From the NCBI GenBank assembly GCA_037042915.1, contig CM073201.1, positions 3,658,001 to 3,722,000 of the forward strand: a stretch of 64,000 nt of DNA. The letters run 5' to 3'. Below are positions 1 through 11,831 of the stretch, piece by piece (the first letter of the stretch is position 1; each line of letters begins with the position of its first letter). This DNA comes from Auricularia sp. M13 (Eukaryota > Basidiomycota > Agaricomycetes > Auriculariales > Auriculariaceae). The notes under the pieces are model-generated. The model saw nothing but the letters and a program-made list of their open reading frames with translations. It made no database searches and was not told the DNA's origin. A program made the position numbers and the translations under genes.

Positions 1-88
1 CCGCGAGGGAGTCGTACGGTTTCAGGGAGAGCGACGCCGCGAGCGTCGTGTAGGCCAGAAGGGCGGAGAGCGCGCGCGTGAGCTGCAT
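1..88 (-). CDS. Secreted protein, N-terminal fragment (cut by window edge)
   Basis: Reading leftwards from an ATG at 88-86 gives about 29 codons that begin with a classical signal peptide: M-Q-L-T-R, then a hydrophobic stretch (ALSALLAYTTLAAS) and a small-residue cleavage region, continuing off the left edge without a stop. The protein should enter the secretory pathway. A TATA-like box lies about 60 bp upstream, which supports the start. Only the leader is visible, so no family can be named. Confidence 0.6.
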   Translation of the reverse strand, partial: MQLTRALSALLAYTTLAASLSLKPYDSLA

Positions 89-145
89 CGTTGGCGATGT
101 CTGAGCCTGAGGGAGTGAGACTGCCAGACTGAGCGAGGAGAGGAT

Positions 146-156
146 ACTATATACCC
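146..156 (-). promoter_or_regulatory. TATA-like box of the secreted-protein gene
   Basis: On the minus strand the sequence reads GGGTATATAGTATCC, a good TATA element about 60 bp upstream of the ATG at 88. Spacing is normal for a fungal promoter with a short 5' leader. Confidence 0.45.
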
Positions 157-2298
157 CCGCCGGCAGGGTGACTGCACGTTCAGACACGCACGGAGGCGTT
201 ATGTCAGCCGCGCGCGCGCAGGAGGGGCCAGGAATAGGTACCTCGTCCGAGTCCACTCGAATGACAGGAGTTGTGATTGGCTGGGTCGCGCCGTAAATGA
301 TAGGCTATTCCTGCAGCGCGCAACCGGGGTTATCCTCGAAGAAACAATGGAGCTGCGCACTGGCAGGACGGTCGCTCCGCTTCGGGTCGGGTTCAGGGTG
401 CTGCTGCGGGCGCCGACGCGTAAGTCGAGGCTGGAGAACATTACACTTCTCGCGGGTCCTATTCGGCACGGCGCTATTATCGCAGGCCGAATGGCATCGA
501 CTCGTGTGACAGAGTGCCACGAGGTTGGTTCATTCTGAGGTGCGATGAGGAGTCGTCATAGAACAGAACGCACGTAGAATTCGTCATATAGCAGAGCGCA
601 CGTAGTCAGATCCATTGGGCAAACGTGAGCAGAGGGCGGTTGGGGAGTCACACATGATAAAGCTCCCGCTAGTAGGGTTGAAAAGCACGCCGACGTCAAA
701 ACCGCGTCTTGCGTTGGAAATGGGACGCCGAAGGGATCAGAGTTGCTGCCGCAGATTTCCAGTCATTTCCGCGCGGAGTCACAGTTGGGGTTACGCCGCA
801 GACAAGAGCCAGCTGTCATCCGGCCGTACGACAACAGACGTCCAGGGTCAGAACAGTACGGTACGGCGATACGAGAGAACCCAATTTGTTATGAGCGCGA
901 GTAGAAGGATGGGCGCGCGAGGATAGCGCCTAGGTTAAGAGCAGCAGATGGTGAAGCGGTGTGCCGATCCCTGGCAGAGCGATCCGGCACTGCAAGTCTT
1001 CATTGGCAACAAATCTGGGAAGAGAGTCGATTTGGCTGAACGAATGGAAGCTGTCACCGTCAGCATTTTTCGAGCCCTTCGTGCCCACTGCCGCGAGTCT
1101 CCTTGATAAGAACGCGCTAGTTCAGCGTTTCCAAGCAAAGCAGCCGCATCCGGCGAGCAAACGCTCGCGTACGGCGAGTCGCCCATAGCACACGGAACCG
1201 CCGAACAAAAACGAGGGCAAATAAAGAGCGAGAAAATGGCATCTGACGCAAGGGGGAGCCCGAGGGCGGAGATACAGCGGAATGAGGAATGCGGCATGCC
1301 TGAGTTCGTGGAGAACGTTGAGTGGATTGGAGTTGCACGGGAAGTAGAGCTGTGGCTGGGATAGTACATCGCGCTAGATCGCTGCGGGCGGATTTGAGCG
1401 GACGTCACGGACGACGAAGGTGATTTAGAGAAGGAGACCATAGAGCGAGAGTCAGACACGGCTGTCCAGACCGCCCGGAAGAAGCAGGAACAGCAGAGGA
1501 ACCGAGCAGAGAACGGGCCCCAATGGAAAAATACGCCCAGAAGTCCAAGCAGAATTCGACATACAGAAGCGCAGACCCGGATTATTGAGCAACACGGCTT
1601 TGAGTTGGATCCATGGAAGCGCTGTAAGTCAAGGTCTTTGCAATTGACATCGAGCGCTTCCAAGGCCCCAGGCAGGTAGCCGCTGCCCTTGCGCGTCGTG
1701 CACCACCGCAGGCATGTGAACTGGACCTCCAGATATGTACTGTAGATAGATGACGCGGAGAGGACAACCTCGAAAGGGCCAGACAGAAAGCGATTGTCGG
1801 CGCAGAAGCTTGAGGGCGTGCAGGCGTGTTATCTTCCAGTTCGAAGCTTCTGAGACAAGTTGGCGGGCGACGGGATACACCTGCAGCATGGTCCAGGATC
1901 AGGATCAGGATGCGTGGGCATTTGGGCTGACAAGGAAGCACTGGGAGAATATAGACGGAATATGAAAGAGGAGGGCGCTTGAGCGACAGAACACGTTAGA
2001 ATATTTTCGTGAGCTGCTCTCTAGCAGTCGTGAGCAGTGAGGTGAGCAGTGAGCACCAGCGCTAAAAAAACAAACAAATCTGCCATGTCAAGCACATGGC
2101 CGCCAGCGCCAATCGCGCGCGCAGTCACAAAGCCATGGGCGCGCGGAACGGCGCAGGGTCATACAGCAGGGCGGCACCGTAGTACATGGGTGACTCGGGC
2201 AGTCGAGGTCGGAGAAGAAGAAAGCAGAATGTCGGACGTTTGAAGTCCGACACGCTTCGCACTCTTGTCCTCGCACCACCACCACCACCCACGACAGT
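157..2298. other. Intergenic, no gene recognised
   Basis: About 2.1 kb with only short overlapping reading frames on both strands and no protein family signal. A near-repeat ('cgcacgtag' context) occurs at 569-576 and 599-606. An (ACC)n run lies at 2273-2289, just upstream of the next gene. It presumably holds promoters and untranslated regions. Confidence 0.4.
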
Positions 2299-3171
2299 AT
2301 GTCGAGTCTGCCGCCGGTCTACATGCTCGCGCGCACCGCGTCGCTGCTGCTGCGCACGTTCTCGCCGGCGGACGCGCCGACGTTCCGCGCCTACCGCGCC
2401 GACGCCGACACCGCCCGCTTCCAGTCGTGGGACACTGCCACGTACGAGGGCGACCGCGGCCTCGCCGCCGCCGCTAAGTTCTGCGCGCAGCATCACCTGT
2501 TTGGGGCGCATGTCTTTGGGCGCATCGGTGCGTCCAGCTGCTTATTTATTTATTTACTTTATTCTTGGTGCTGATTGCGTTGGTGTAGACTATACAGCGC
2601 TGCGCGGGCGGTGGATCCAGCTCGCGCTGGAGTGCGCTGAGCGCGGGCACGTCGGCGACGTCGGCGTGCTGCTCAGCCCGGACGGCCGGCAGGCGACGCT
2701 GGGCGTCACGCTCGCGCCGGCGGCGCGCGGCCGCGGCTATGCGCGCGCCGGCCTCCGGATGGCGCTGGACTGGCTCTTTGCCGCCGTGCCCGTCGCCGAC
2801 CCCCGGCCCCAGAACAAGGGCAAGGGCAAAGAGACGGCGGAGGACGGCGAGGATAATGCGGTGGAGAAGGAGGACAAGGCCGCGGAGCCCGAGGACGGCG
2901 TGTACGTCCCCGGCGTCGCGGTGCACCGTGCGAGCGCGATGATCGACGCGCGGAACGAGCGTAGTGCGCATTTGCTCGACTCGCTGGGCTTCCGGTGCGT
3001 CCATTCCTTTTTTTCTGATACCTCGTTTTATTCACGCAGTCCCGCATCTGCAGGAAAGAAGCGCATCATGTTCAGTCCTCGTTCTACAAGAACGAGTGGT
3101 GCGACGACGACGTGTGGGCGACGCTCCGCACCGAGTGGATGGAGCGCAAATATCCTGCCGTCGCACAATGA
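2299..3171 (+). CDS. GNAT-family N-acetyltransferase (Acetyltransf_3 / RimJ-like)
   Basis: Three exons, 2299-2527, 2589-2994 and 3054-3171, join in phase to a 250-residue protein (introns 61 and 59 bp, GT-AG). The acetyl-CoA binding motif A is visible (GVTLAPAARGRGYA, with the R-G-R-G-Y core). The usual C-terminal signature follows: N-E-R-S-A-H-L-L-D-S-L-G-F-R, then SSFYKNEWCDD. The family transfers an acetyl group to small amines or protein N-termini; the substrate cannot be told. Between the two motifs is a charged insert of about 40 residues rich in K, E and D, likely a flexible loop. The start is the first ATG after the (ACC)n run, giving MSSLPPVYM. A longer frame from 2186 crosses the introns and is not real. 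Confidence 0.82.
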
Positions 3172-4725
3172 TCCTGCCAGCGTATAATTGCCGCTCTGGA
3201 GGCGCCGGCGTATAATGGCCGCTCTCCCGGCGCGCCCACGGACGATCGACAAGTATCAACGTCAATGTAGATTATTCATCTCGTGTACTGGGTATAGTAT
3301 ATTGCCGCCGGCTCACTATTTTCTCACGTTTCATGTTTCATGTTTCACCGCGCCGCGCAGGCTTGCACTCTCGGAGTCGCGCGATCCACCGTCAGGATTT
3401 CCGCGACGCACGCGTGCGACGACTATCTCTAGGGCTACGACCGTTTCCACCGGCTTGGGGGATTGAATATCCCCTTGACGAATCTGAATCAAAGGGCCTG
3501 GCGCGCGCGATGCTTCATTCTCAGATGCGCAGTGGATAACTTGGGGGGAAGCCTGCTGCTATCAGTGCTCTAGAGTATTCGACACGGTGCCCCGTGACGC
3601 CTACGAGGTGGTATTCCGGGAACCTTGAAGCCGGTCCTCCGCCACGTCTGCGCCGGGGGAACGAGCAACGAGTGGATATTGGATATCCATTTTTTGGAAC
3701 TGTCACCCGCCGCCTCATCGCGTCCCTCCTCCTCGGACGACCAGAGCGTTAGATAGCTGCGCTTGCGTACATACTGTAGGTCGCAGGTGCGGATGCGAGG
3801 CTTCTACGTTCCTGAGTTGACGTTGCACAAGTGTTCGAGTTGCGGACCCGGTACTTACAGTTTCCCCACACTGCGACCATATCGGATCGCGTTGTTCAGT
3901 GTCTCCGGCAATGACTCGGGCTCGGAGCTGAGTACTTCCGGTATGCTCCAGTGGTCGTTGTCTTAGCCGCTAGGTTCGCTGCTCCGAGTCTCGGTACTGT
4001 ACAATTGTACAATGTATGAGACTGTCAGCACGCCTCTACGGTAGATGACGCGAATCTCACACAGCACCGCCTGACAGCGGTACGATTTTTTCTCCCAACG
4101 CCACTGGTCTCGCGCAGTTCGTGGGGACGCGTATGGAAGGCGGTTGTGGGGGACAGCCTAGTCTGAGTTCTGCCAGGCTTGCGCCGTGCACTGAGGAGCG
4201 GAGACGCCAGTGAGAAAAGGCAAGGGAGTGCAGCCGCCCACATAATATAGCATTTGAATGAGAAGCGGGACTGCGTACTTGACTTAGTAGCCAGCCGGGA
4301 ACGCCATTTGTATGTTGATTGGGTAGACCGGTTTTGGAGGATACCAGTTTGAGTTCGGAAATACGTCGAGTACTAGTACTACAGTAGTAGCTGTCGCGTC
4401 AAATTCGGTGGATGTCGCCGCGTCTGCATGAAGATGAGGAGACGGGCGGAAACGCGGTCGGGCGCGGAGTTTACGGCGCGTACCTTGTTCCTGACCGCGA
4501 CCGACCGTCATCGACCGCGCGACCCAGCACCGCCCTCGCGCGCACCCGCAACGTCCAGAATCGATGTCATCGCCGCCCTTGACGCGCTCGCTCATGATGC
4601 ACGACGACGACGACGACGGGTGATCGCTGAGTGATGGGCCCTGCCAGGGCACAGCGCGCAGCGCATGCTCATCACGGCGGCGGCGGCAACTCCGCTCCTC
4701 GTTGCTCTTCCTCTTCCCTCGCCGC
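3172..4725. other. Intergenic, no gene recognised
   Basis: About 1.55 kb between the acetyltransferase and the subtilisin gene. No ORF has a recognisable family. A short (ACG)n run lies near 4599-4617. The last part is the subtilisin promoter. Confidence 0.35.
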
Positions 4726-4796
4726 AAGGCCTTTTCTTCTATCCCTTGTTTTTTCTTTTTTATCCCCCTTCTTTCTATTTCTGCGATTTTAGTACT
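4726..4796 (+). promoter_or_regulatory. CT-rich tract before the subtilisin start
   Basis: About 70 bases dominated by pyrimidines run directly up to the ATG at 4797. Such CT tracts are common just upstream of well-expressed fungal genes, usually around transcription starts. No TATA box is evident. Confidence 0.4.
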
Positions 4797-7700
4797 ATGA
4801 AGGCGATCAACGTCGCTTTCAACTTGGCGCTCGCCGCCGCCGCCGCCGTCGCTGCTGAGCCGAAAATCAAGCTCGAACGGTGCGCACGATTATAATGCGA
4901 TATGTGGGCGCGCGTAGCTGATTGGATTGGATGGGATGGGATGGGCGATTAGACACCCGAAAGAGTCGGCGTTTGTGGAGGGCAAGGTCATCGTCGAGCT
5001 GGCGAGCACGGCCGTGCTCAACGGCAAGCGCGACGAGGTCGACGTGCGTCCCCCATCCCCTCCCCCGCGCTTGAGTTGACGGTTTGAATAGCTGCACGCG
5101 CGGTTCTTCGACGAGCTGGACAAAAGGCTGGCGCCGTCGGCGTGGAAGGCGAAGAAGGTGTACGACTCGGACGTGTTCGTCGGCGCCGCGCTCAGCCTCG
5201 CCAACCCGGCCGACGTCGAGAAGCTCGCGACCATCAAGGGCATCAAGGCGCTCCGCCCCGTGCCCGTCGTCCATGCTCCCAAGTGCGCCCTTGCCTTACT
5301 CCCGCTATGATGCTGATGCGTAGACGGTGGATGAAGGGTGCAGATGGGCGCGCTCCCGAAGAAGGGCGACATCAGCGTCCCCGCGGACCTCTTCCCGCCC
5401 AACGTCATGACCGGCGTCGACAAGGTCCACGCCATGGGCAACTACGGCAAGGGCATCAAGATCGGCATGTGCGTCTTCCTTCTCCTCTCTTCGTTGTCGT
5501 GCTGATGGACGTAGTATTGATACGGGCGTCGACTATACGCACCCTGCGCTTGGTGGCGGATTCGGCCCTGGCAAGAAGTTTGTCGGTGCGTTGCGCTTTC
5601 GTTCTTCGTCCTTCGTCATTCGCCGTCCCGCGCTGTTTTTCCTGCCTGCGCCGCGGATCGGAGGCAGACGATCCGCCGCGAGCGCTCCGAGTTCCATGCC
5701 AGATACTGGCCGAACGCGCGCGTATTCTCCTGTCTGCGCGCACGCAGCTGACCTCGTGCCCCGTCATCTCGCGCACCGCTGGCGTCCTCCGGCACGCCCA
5801 CCCCGCACAGCGGGCTGGCGGCGCAGCGCAGGGCTCAGAGAACCGCACGGCGCGCCCGAGCTCGCCGTCTGCGAGGTTGCGTACGGCGTCGCGCCCGGGC
5901 CCGTTTCGTGCTAACGGCGTGGTCTGCGTGGGGGCGCATGCTCGTCTTCTGCGTCGCGCACGGGCTCGTCTTTTGCGCCGTGCGCGAGCGAGGATTCTGC
6001 GCTGCGCCCGAGCTAGAGTTCTGCGCTGTGCGCGAGCGAGTATTCTGCGCTGCGTCCGAGCGAGTCTTGTGCGTCGCGCGCGAGCTGGCTTTCTGCGCCG
6101 CGCGCGAGCTCGTCTTCTGCGTCGTGCACGAGCCCGTCTTGTGCGTCGCGTCCGAGCGAGTCTTGTGCGCAGCGCTGGGGCTGGCTTTCTGCGCCGCGCC
6201 GGAGCGAGTCTTGTGCGTCGCGTCCGAGCGAGTCTTGTGCGTCGCGCCTGAGCTAGAGTTTTGCGTCGCGCCTGAGCTAGAGTTCTGCGTTGCACGCGCC
6301 CGAGCTCGTCTTGTGCGCCGCGCTCGAGCTCGTCTTTTGCGTCGCACGGGAGCTCGCTTTCTGCGTCGCGGGCGAGCGAGTATTCTGCGTCCAGCGCATG
6401 CTCACCGTCTAGCTCACGCACGGGCTCGTCTTTTGCTCCGTGCGCGAGCCCGTCTTGTGCGTAGCGCGCGAGCTGGCTTTCTGAGCTGCGCCCGAGCGAG
6501 TCTTGTGCGTTGCGCACGGGCTCGTCGTTTTGCGCCGCGCCCCAGCTCGTCTGCGCATCGCGCACGCTCTGGCCTCCGCTCGCCGCGCAGCCAGACGGCG
6601 GCGGGGGTGGGCGTCAGGCGTCACCCAGCCGTGTCGTGCACGCACTCGCAATCTACATCGCTCCTCCGCCGCGTCGCCACCCCGCCTGCCTTCCCCTCTC
6701 TGCCCTCTGCCTCTCTCCCGCCTTCCTCTCGCTCACACCCACCCTCCCCTTCCCTCTAGGCGGCTACGACTTCGTCGGCGATAACTACCCGCTGGGCGAC
6801 CCGGTGCCGGACGCGGACCCGCTCTCGCAGTGCAACGGCCACGGGACGCACGTCGCGGGCATCCTCGCGGCCGACCCCCTGCTGAACGATTATAACATCA
6901 CGGGCGTCGCGCACCAGGCGACGTTTAGTGCTTATAGAGTTTTCGGGTGCATGGACTCGACGGACGATGCCGTTGTGGTGGATGCGCTTGTTAGGGCGTA
7001 TAAAGACGGGAATGATGTGCGTCGTCGTTTTCCATTTGGCATTCGCTGACGCTGACGTATCCTGCCTTGCCTCTTCTTTTTCGCGCGCACATTGTAGGTG
7101 ATCACGCTCAGCCTGGGCCACGTCGACGGCTGGACGGAGGGCACGGCGAGCGTCGTCGCCGCGCGCATCGCGGAGCGCGGCCGCGTCGTCACCGTCGCCG
7201 CGGGTAACTCGGGCGCTAAGGGCGCGTGGTACACCGAGAGCCCCGCCAATGGGCTCGCGACGATTAGTGTTGCGAGTACTAATAAGTGCGTGCTGCCTTC
7301 TCGACTCCTTGCTCTTGCACCATACACGCTTGTCTTGCTCGACCGCGCTCTTCGCTCGGTTCGTGTTGCTGACGCGCTTGCGCCTTCGTAGCGCGGTGTA
7401 CGGCCCGATCCGCGCGGCCGTCGCGAGCGTCGAGCATCCGCCCATCGTACGTCTTTGCTTCCCATCCCCTGCTTTTTTGCACCACTCTGATGAGCACAGC
7501 TGTACTACGGCGACGAGCTGTTCATGGACCCGAACAACCCGAGCCCGGTGCCCGTCGAGGGCGCGTTCCCCCTCTACGCGACGTCGCGCGACTCGAGCGT
7601 CGAGGACGACGCGTGCAACCCGCTCCCCGATTCGACGCCCGATCTGAGCAAGTATGTGACCATTGTGCGCAGGGGGACGTGTGATTTTGTGAGTGGTTTT

Positions 7701-9453
7701 GGTTTTGATGCGGGTTTGGGTGGATTTGGGGTGCTGATGGTGTGTGTTGGTGGGGTTGTGGATGTAGGTCGAGAAGGTTGCGAATGTGCAGGCGAAGGGT
7801 GGGGAGGTCATCCTGATCTACAAGTGCGTCTTTGGCATGCGCGGCATTTCTGTTTGATGCGTGCTGACGCGCGCGCAGTAACGGCGGCCTCTTCGCGCCC
7901 ATCATCTCGCGCTCGCCCAAGGCCGCGCTGATCCAGGAGGCCGACGGGCTCTGGCTGCTCGACCAGTTCCTCGCCGGCAAGAACGTCACGCTGAGCTTCC
8001 CGCCCGCCGGCGCGTACGGATACATACCGAATAGCGTCGACGGCGGCTTGGTGTCGGACTACACGACGTACGGCCCGACGTTCGATATGAACTTCAAGCC
8101 TGCCGTTGCGGCGCCTGGGGGTGGCATTCTGAGTCTGTGGCCGACGACGATGGGCAGCTATGCGATTAGTAGCGGGACGAGTATGGCGACGCCGCATGCT
8201 GCGTGAGTCGGCCTCTTTCTGCTCGGTGATTAGTCGGCTAGAAAGCTGATGTGTGGTTGTGAAGGGGTGTGGCGGCGTTGATATTGAAGGCGAAGGGCAA
8301 GGCCGCGGCGAAGGGCATGCGCGAGCTGCTGGAGACGACGGCGCAGGTCGTGCCCGCCGCGCTGGACGAGGGCGCCGCGCCGCAGACACTCATCCAGCAG
8401 GGCGCGGGCCAGATCAGCGCGTACAACGCTATCACGTACACCACCTCCGTTACGCCGGGCGAGCTACTCCTGAACGACACGGCGCACTGGCGCGGGAGCC
8501 ACACGATTTGGATCAGCAATCGCGGCAAGAAGGCGCGGACGTACAGGCTCAAGCATGTGCCTGCTGGTACGGCGCTCACGCGGCAGAAGGATAGCATCCA
8601 GCCGGCGTACCCGCCGCTGGAGCAGTTGACGACGGCCGCGCAGCAGGTGCGCGTGGCGTTTGGGCAGACGCGCGTGACGGTGCCGGCTGGCGGGCGGGTG
8701 CCGGTGCGCGTGACGATTGCGCCGCCGAGCGCGAAGGCGCTGGACGGGAAGCGGGTGCCGGTGCTGAGCGGGCAGATCGAGATCGCGACGGCGGGCGAGA
8801 CGCTGCGCGTGAGCTACCTCGGCGCGGGCGTCGCGCTGAAGAGCGTGCAGGTGCTGGACGACACGGACTTCGAGCTGGGATACCCGACGCCGCTGCTGCT
8901 CAACGCGCTCGGCTGGGTGCAGGACGTCGAGACGAACTACACGCTCGTCGGCGAGGACTACCCCGTGCTCGCGTGGCGCCAGATTTTCGGCACTCCCAGC
9001 GTCAAGGTCGACCTGGTCGATGCGGGCGCCAAGTTGCCGGCGCATATCGCCAACACTAAACGCGATGCGGTTGAGGCGCGCGCTGCCTCGGGCAAGACGC
9101 CGAAGAAGCAGCAGTGGGACTGGGTGCCGAGCTGGTGGTGGCCCGGCCTGTTCAAGCCGCGCGCGGGGAGCAGCTTCGCGAAGGTGCCGACGCTCGGGCC
9201 GCTGTTCCAGTACGACTACCTGTGGCGCAACGACCTCGACGACCTGCCGTACTTCGAGTCGGCCGTCCGCGCGTTCGGCAACGGCACCGCGCTGCCTATT
9301 GGGCGTTATCGGGTCCTGGTGCGCGCGTTGCGCGTGACGGGTGACGCCAACCGTGAGGAGGACTATGAGGCGTGGCTGAGCCCTGTTGTGAGCGTTATTG
9401 ACCCCAAGGACGCGCCGCCTGCGCCCGAGCCGCCTGTCGAGGAGGAGTGGTGA
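4797..9453 (+). CDS. Subtilisin-like serine protease (peptidase S8, Vpr-like with PA insert)
   Basis: Twelve exons join in phase: 4797-4879, 4953-5043, 5092-5282, 5337-5468, 5515-5585, 6760-7016, 7098-7285, 7392-7446, 7500-7688, 7768-7823, 7879-8202, 8265-9453, giving 941 residues. An N-terminal signal peptide (MKAINVAFNLALAAAAAVAA) is followed by a propeptide. Catalytic Asp is in I-I-D-T-G-V-D (about 168), His in C-N-G-H-G-T-H-V-A-G (about 217), Ser in S-S-G-T-S-M-A-T-P-H (about 539). A protease-associated domain lies between His and Ser (VRRGTCDFVEKVANVQAKGG). About 390 residues follow the Ser, including the Fn3-like part typical of Vpr/C5a-peptidase relatives. It is a secreted or vacuolar endopeptidase. 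All introns are 46-106 bp except one of 1,174 bp. No frame breaks. Confidence 0.92.
5586..6759 (+). other. Very long (1,174 bp) intron of the subtilisin gene
   Basis: Donor gtgcgt at 5586 and acceptor ctctag ending 6759 join F-V-G to G-Y-D-F-V-G-D-N-Y, exactly the continuous S8 sequence expected between Asp and His boxes. The intron is more than ten times longer than its neighbours and GC-rich. It contains the 24-bp repeat array listed separately and ends in a normal CT-rich acceptor region. Confidence 0.85.
5940..6543. repeat. 24-bp degenerate minisatellite, about 25 copies
   Basis: Successive units of 24 bp (type GCTCGTCTTCTGCGTCGCGC plus 4 bases) are visible almost without interruption; one unit near 6276-6303 is 28 bp. 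Because 24 is a multiple of 3, several frames on both strands stay open and produce false ORFs of 8-residue repeats (E-L-x-F-C-x-A-x). The array lies wholly inside the long subtilisin intron. Confidence 0.85.
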
Positions 9454-9547
9454 GCGTGAGCTGTGCTGTTTGGGTTTGGGATTTTGGACTTGGAGGTAGT
9501 TTATTTTGTTCTTATTGAACTATTTTATTCGTCTATCTTTTTGTCAT

Positions 9548-10623
9548 TCACAATGGACGGTGTCGAAGTGGGACAGGGTTCAGGTGAACAGCGGCAGTGT
9601 ATGAGGACGCGGGATCCTGTGCGGGGTCCGCCGTGTAGTATTTCCCCACAGCCTGCGCGAACGTCGTGGGCGTCCAGCCGGGAACGAGGGCATTGTGGTT
9701 GTGCCCAACGTCGCTGTGCCCCTTGCTGAATAGCCAGAAGAGATACTCGCCCAGCGCCGCGACGCCCTTCTGCTGGATCTCCTCTGAGCAGCGCAGGTGC
9801 CGCCGAGCTTCTCGCCAAAGGCGGCGGCGACTTTGTTCCAGCTCAGCTTTTCGTCCTCGATGCCGAGGCGCGCGTTCTCCAGCTGAGACGCGGGGACGTG
9901 CGTCAGCGAGTAGGCCATGAAGTATGCGATGTCGGGGCGCGTGGTTAGTGTGAACTTGACGTCGCCTGAGCCGACGTTTCCAAGCGTCTTCTTCTCCTTG
10001 TCGAATCCCTGGAAACTGATTTATAGCGAATCAGAATGCTGGAACTCACGCTTACGCGAAGGATGGCAGCTTACAAGAAGAGTGACATGCCGCAGAACAG
10101 ACCGACGTAGTACGATCTCCTGGAGGTACTGCTGAAACTTGGTTTCGAACGAGAGCAGACCGTTTGAAGGGATCGCGTGCGACAGGACGCCGCATTCGCT
10201 GCCGCGCCCATCAGACGAGCCGTCTCGAGAAAACAAACATTATGGCTAGGTATGCGGGGACCAACAGCTTCACACCGGACGCCTTCGCGGCGTCTGCTAG
10301 CGCGGGCTGGTGGGCGAGACGCCTCCGCGGTACATAGCTGAGACGACAACGTCGATGCTCTGGAGCGCGGAGCGCAGCTCGTTGGGACTTGTGTAATCTA
10401 CGGTCTTTGGTGTGGCGCCCTCGGGAATGTCGGGATTCCCGCCGCGCGTGAGGACAGTGACTTTCGCGCCCTGCTTTAGCAGCTTGAAGACGATGAACGA
10501 GCCGAGGGAGCCGGAACCGGCGACGGAGAACGAGGAGTAGGTCAGAGAGATATGGCTACTGGGTGCGCTATCGAGGCTCAGTCGGCCGTGGACATTGATA
10601 TCGCCGGGCTGAGTGAGCGCCAA
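9548..10623 (-). pseudogene. NmrA-like / isoflavone-reductase-like NAD(P)-binding protein, degraded
   Basis: Pieces of one NmrA-type protein are read in order on the minus strand but in different frames. They are the nucleotide-binding start S-V-A-G-S-G-S-L-G-S-F, then VVVSA, then HQPALADAAKASGVKLLVP, then FETKFQQYLQEI, then YYVGLFCGMSLF. A probable intron follows, then GFDKEKKTLGNVGSGDVKF, and finally EEIQQKGVAALGEYLFWLF to the stop at 9548. At least four junctions need frame changes no plausible intron explains (near 10310, 10250, 10115 and 9785). The order and conservation argue for a fairly recent pseudogene rather than random frames. The family reduces small phenolic substrates or acts as a redox sensor. 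A poor assembly is the alternative, but the adjacent subtilisin gene is error-free. Confidence 0.7.
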
Positions 10624-11011
10624 CGTCCTGCACCGAGCGCGCCGGCGTTAACACTATTGCATATGCCAGCATCGTAGCAATCGCCCCGAGCTAGACACTT
10701 AGCAATATTATCGGGGGATAAGTCACTTCATTCCTATCGCGAAATCGGATCGCTTCTGGACCAAACGAGTTTCGGCCAGGATTATGCCCGCGTTCCACTC
10801 GCCGCTCATGATTCTGGTATGTCCTGATGATTTTTAATGTTTACACTTCCAACAGTCTTGAATGTCTGGAAGCCGGAAGCGTCTTGGACGTACGCACTAG
10901 TGAGCGCTACAGTCGCTTTTAGCCACGCACCCGTGCTCAACTGTGTTCTGGGTCAGCAAAGGAGCAGGACTGGATGCATGATTAGAAGAGACCGTTATGG
11001 TCGTATTCGCA
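10624..11011. other. Intergenic, no gene recognised
   Basis: About 390 bp upstream of the NmrA remnant. Only a short unmatched frame, no family signal. It ends at the inverted-repeat element. Confidence 0.3.
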
Positions 11012-11831
11012 TGTCCCAAAAATCGCAAACTGGTGATCAGCGATTATGCTCTTATCAGCTCACTATGTTCTGTGATAACTGTCTATACACACCTATAGGA
11101 TGCCTTAATTACTTGTCGGCCTTGGTAAGTACTGCTAAGCCGTCAGTGTAGAGTGATAATGGTGATAAGTGCCGATCAGCGCACTGCGGCCGGTGACAAG
11201 GTCTTACAAGCGGTGATAAACCTTCATCACCAGCAAGTCCCCCCACTAAATTTCAACACAAGCCCTACCTGCTAGTAGACTAAATTATCCATGAGAACAT
11301 AATTACGAGTCTTTGGGAGCCGTGGGAGCCGCAGTCATCGGAGCGGAATGTCCAGTGGAGCTGTGGAGCAGGCTTGTATCCTTCGCTCCACCGTTACAGA
11401 CAATTGGCAGAATGGGCTAGGTGGTAGCTCGCGCGAGGACACAGGTGGCCTGCAGGCGAGCCCTTGGTTCGAATCAGGTCAAGTCGGAAAGTAAATAAGA
11501 AATGTAGAACTGGAGTAAGATCAGTGTATGTATACAGAGTAGTAATACGAGTAAGTAATAAGTGTACATATGTAGTAACATAAAGTAAGACCAGCTGCCG
11601 CATACGAGCGGCAGCTGGGGGAGTTTTCATAATATTGGGCGGGGCCGCTGATCAGCTCTTATCGGCCCTTGTCCACATTATAAAGTGTATCGGCCTTGTC
11701 AGCCGTATAATAGGCCTGTAGGCGAGTATACCCCCTGAAGCTGTTTGATCAGGTAGGGGGTCGGCTGACCCTGTTATCAGGACTCATCACACCTTGTCAA
11801 CCCTCATAGCCAACTTGCACTTTTTGGGACA
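11012..11831. mobile_element. Putative non-autonomous DNA element with terminal inverted repeats (820 bp)
   Basis: The ends mirror each other: 11012 reads TGTCCCAAAAATCGCAAACT inward and 11831 read backwards gives TGTCCCAAAAAGTGCAAGTT. That is 11 identical terminal bases plus an imperfect extension of about 18. Both sub-terminal parts are rich in TGATAA/TTATCA and TGATCAG motifs (for example 11073-11080, 11152-11175, 11653-11670, 11773-11780). No transposase frame is present. A clear target-site duplication is not visible, only CA on each side, so the superfamily is open. Confidence 0.5.
11405..11480 (+). repeat. tRNA-like (SINE-head-like) segment inside the inverted-repeat element
   Basis: An A-box-like stretch (GGGCTAGGTGGTAGCTC, able to form a D-arm) is followed about 45 bases later by a good B box (GGTTCGAATC) in an imperfect T-arm. 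Spacing fits an RNA polymerase III internal promoter. No clean acceptor stem or anticodon arm forms, so it is not a functional tRNA gene. It may be a tRNA-derived SINE head or a decayed tRNA. Confidence 0.35.

Noticed and set aside
5142-6759. Overlapping ORFs of 280-370 codons on both strands over the 24-bp array
   Set aside because: They arise because the repeat length is a multiple of three and stop-poor; S8 family continuity shows that the region is an intron.
11394-11480. Functional tRNA gene
   Set aside because: A and B boxes are present but the acceptor stem and anticodon arm do not form.
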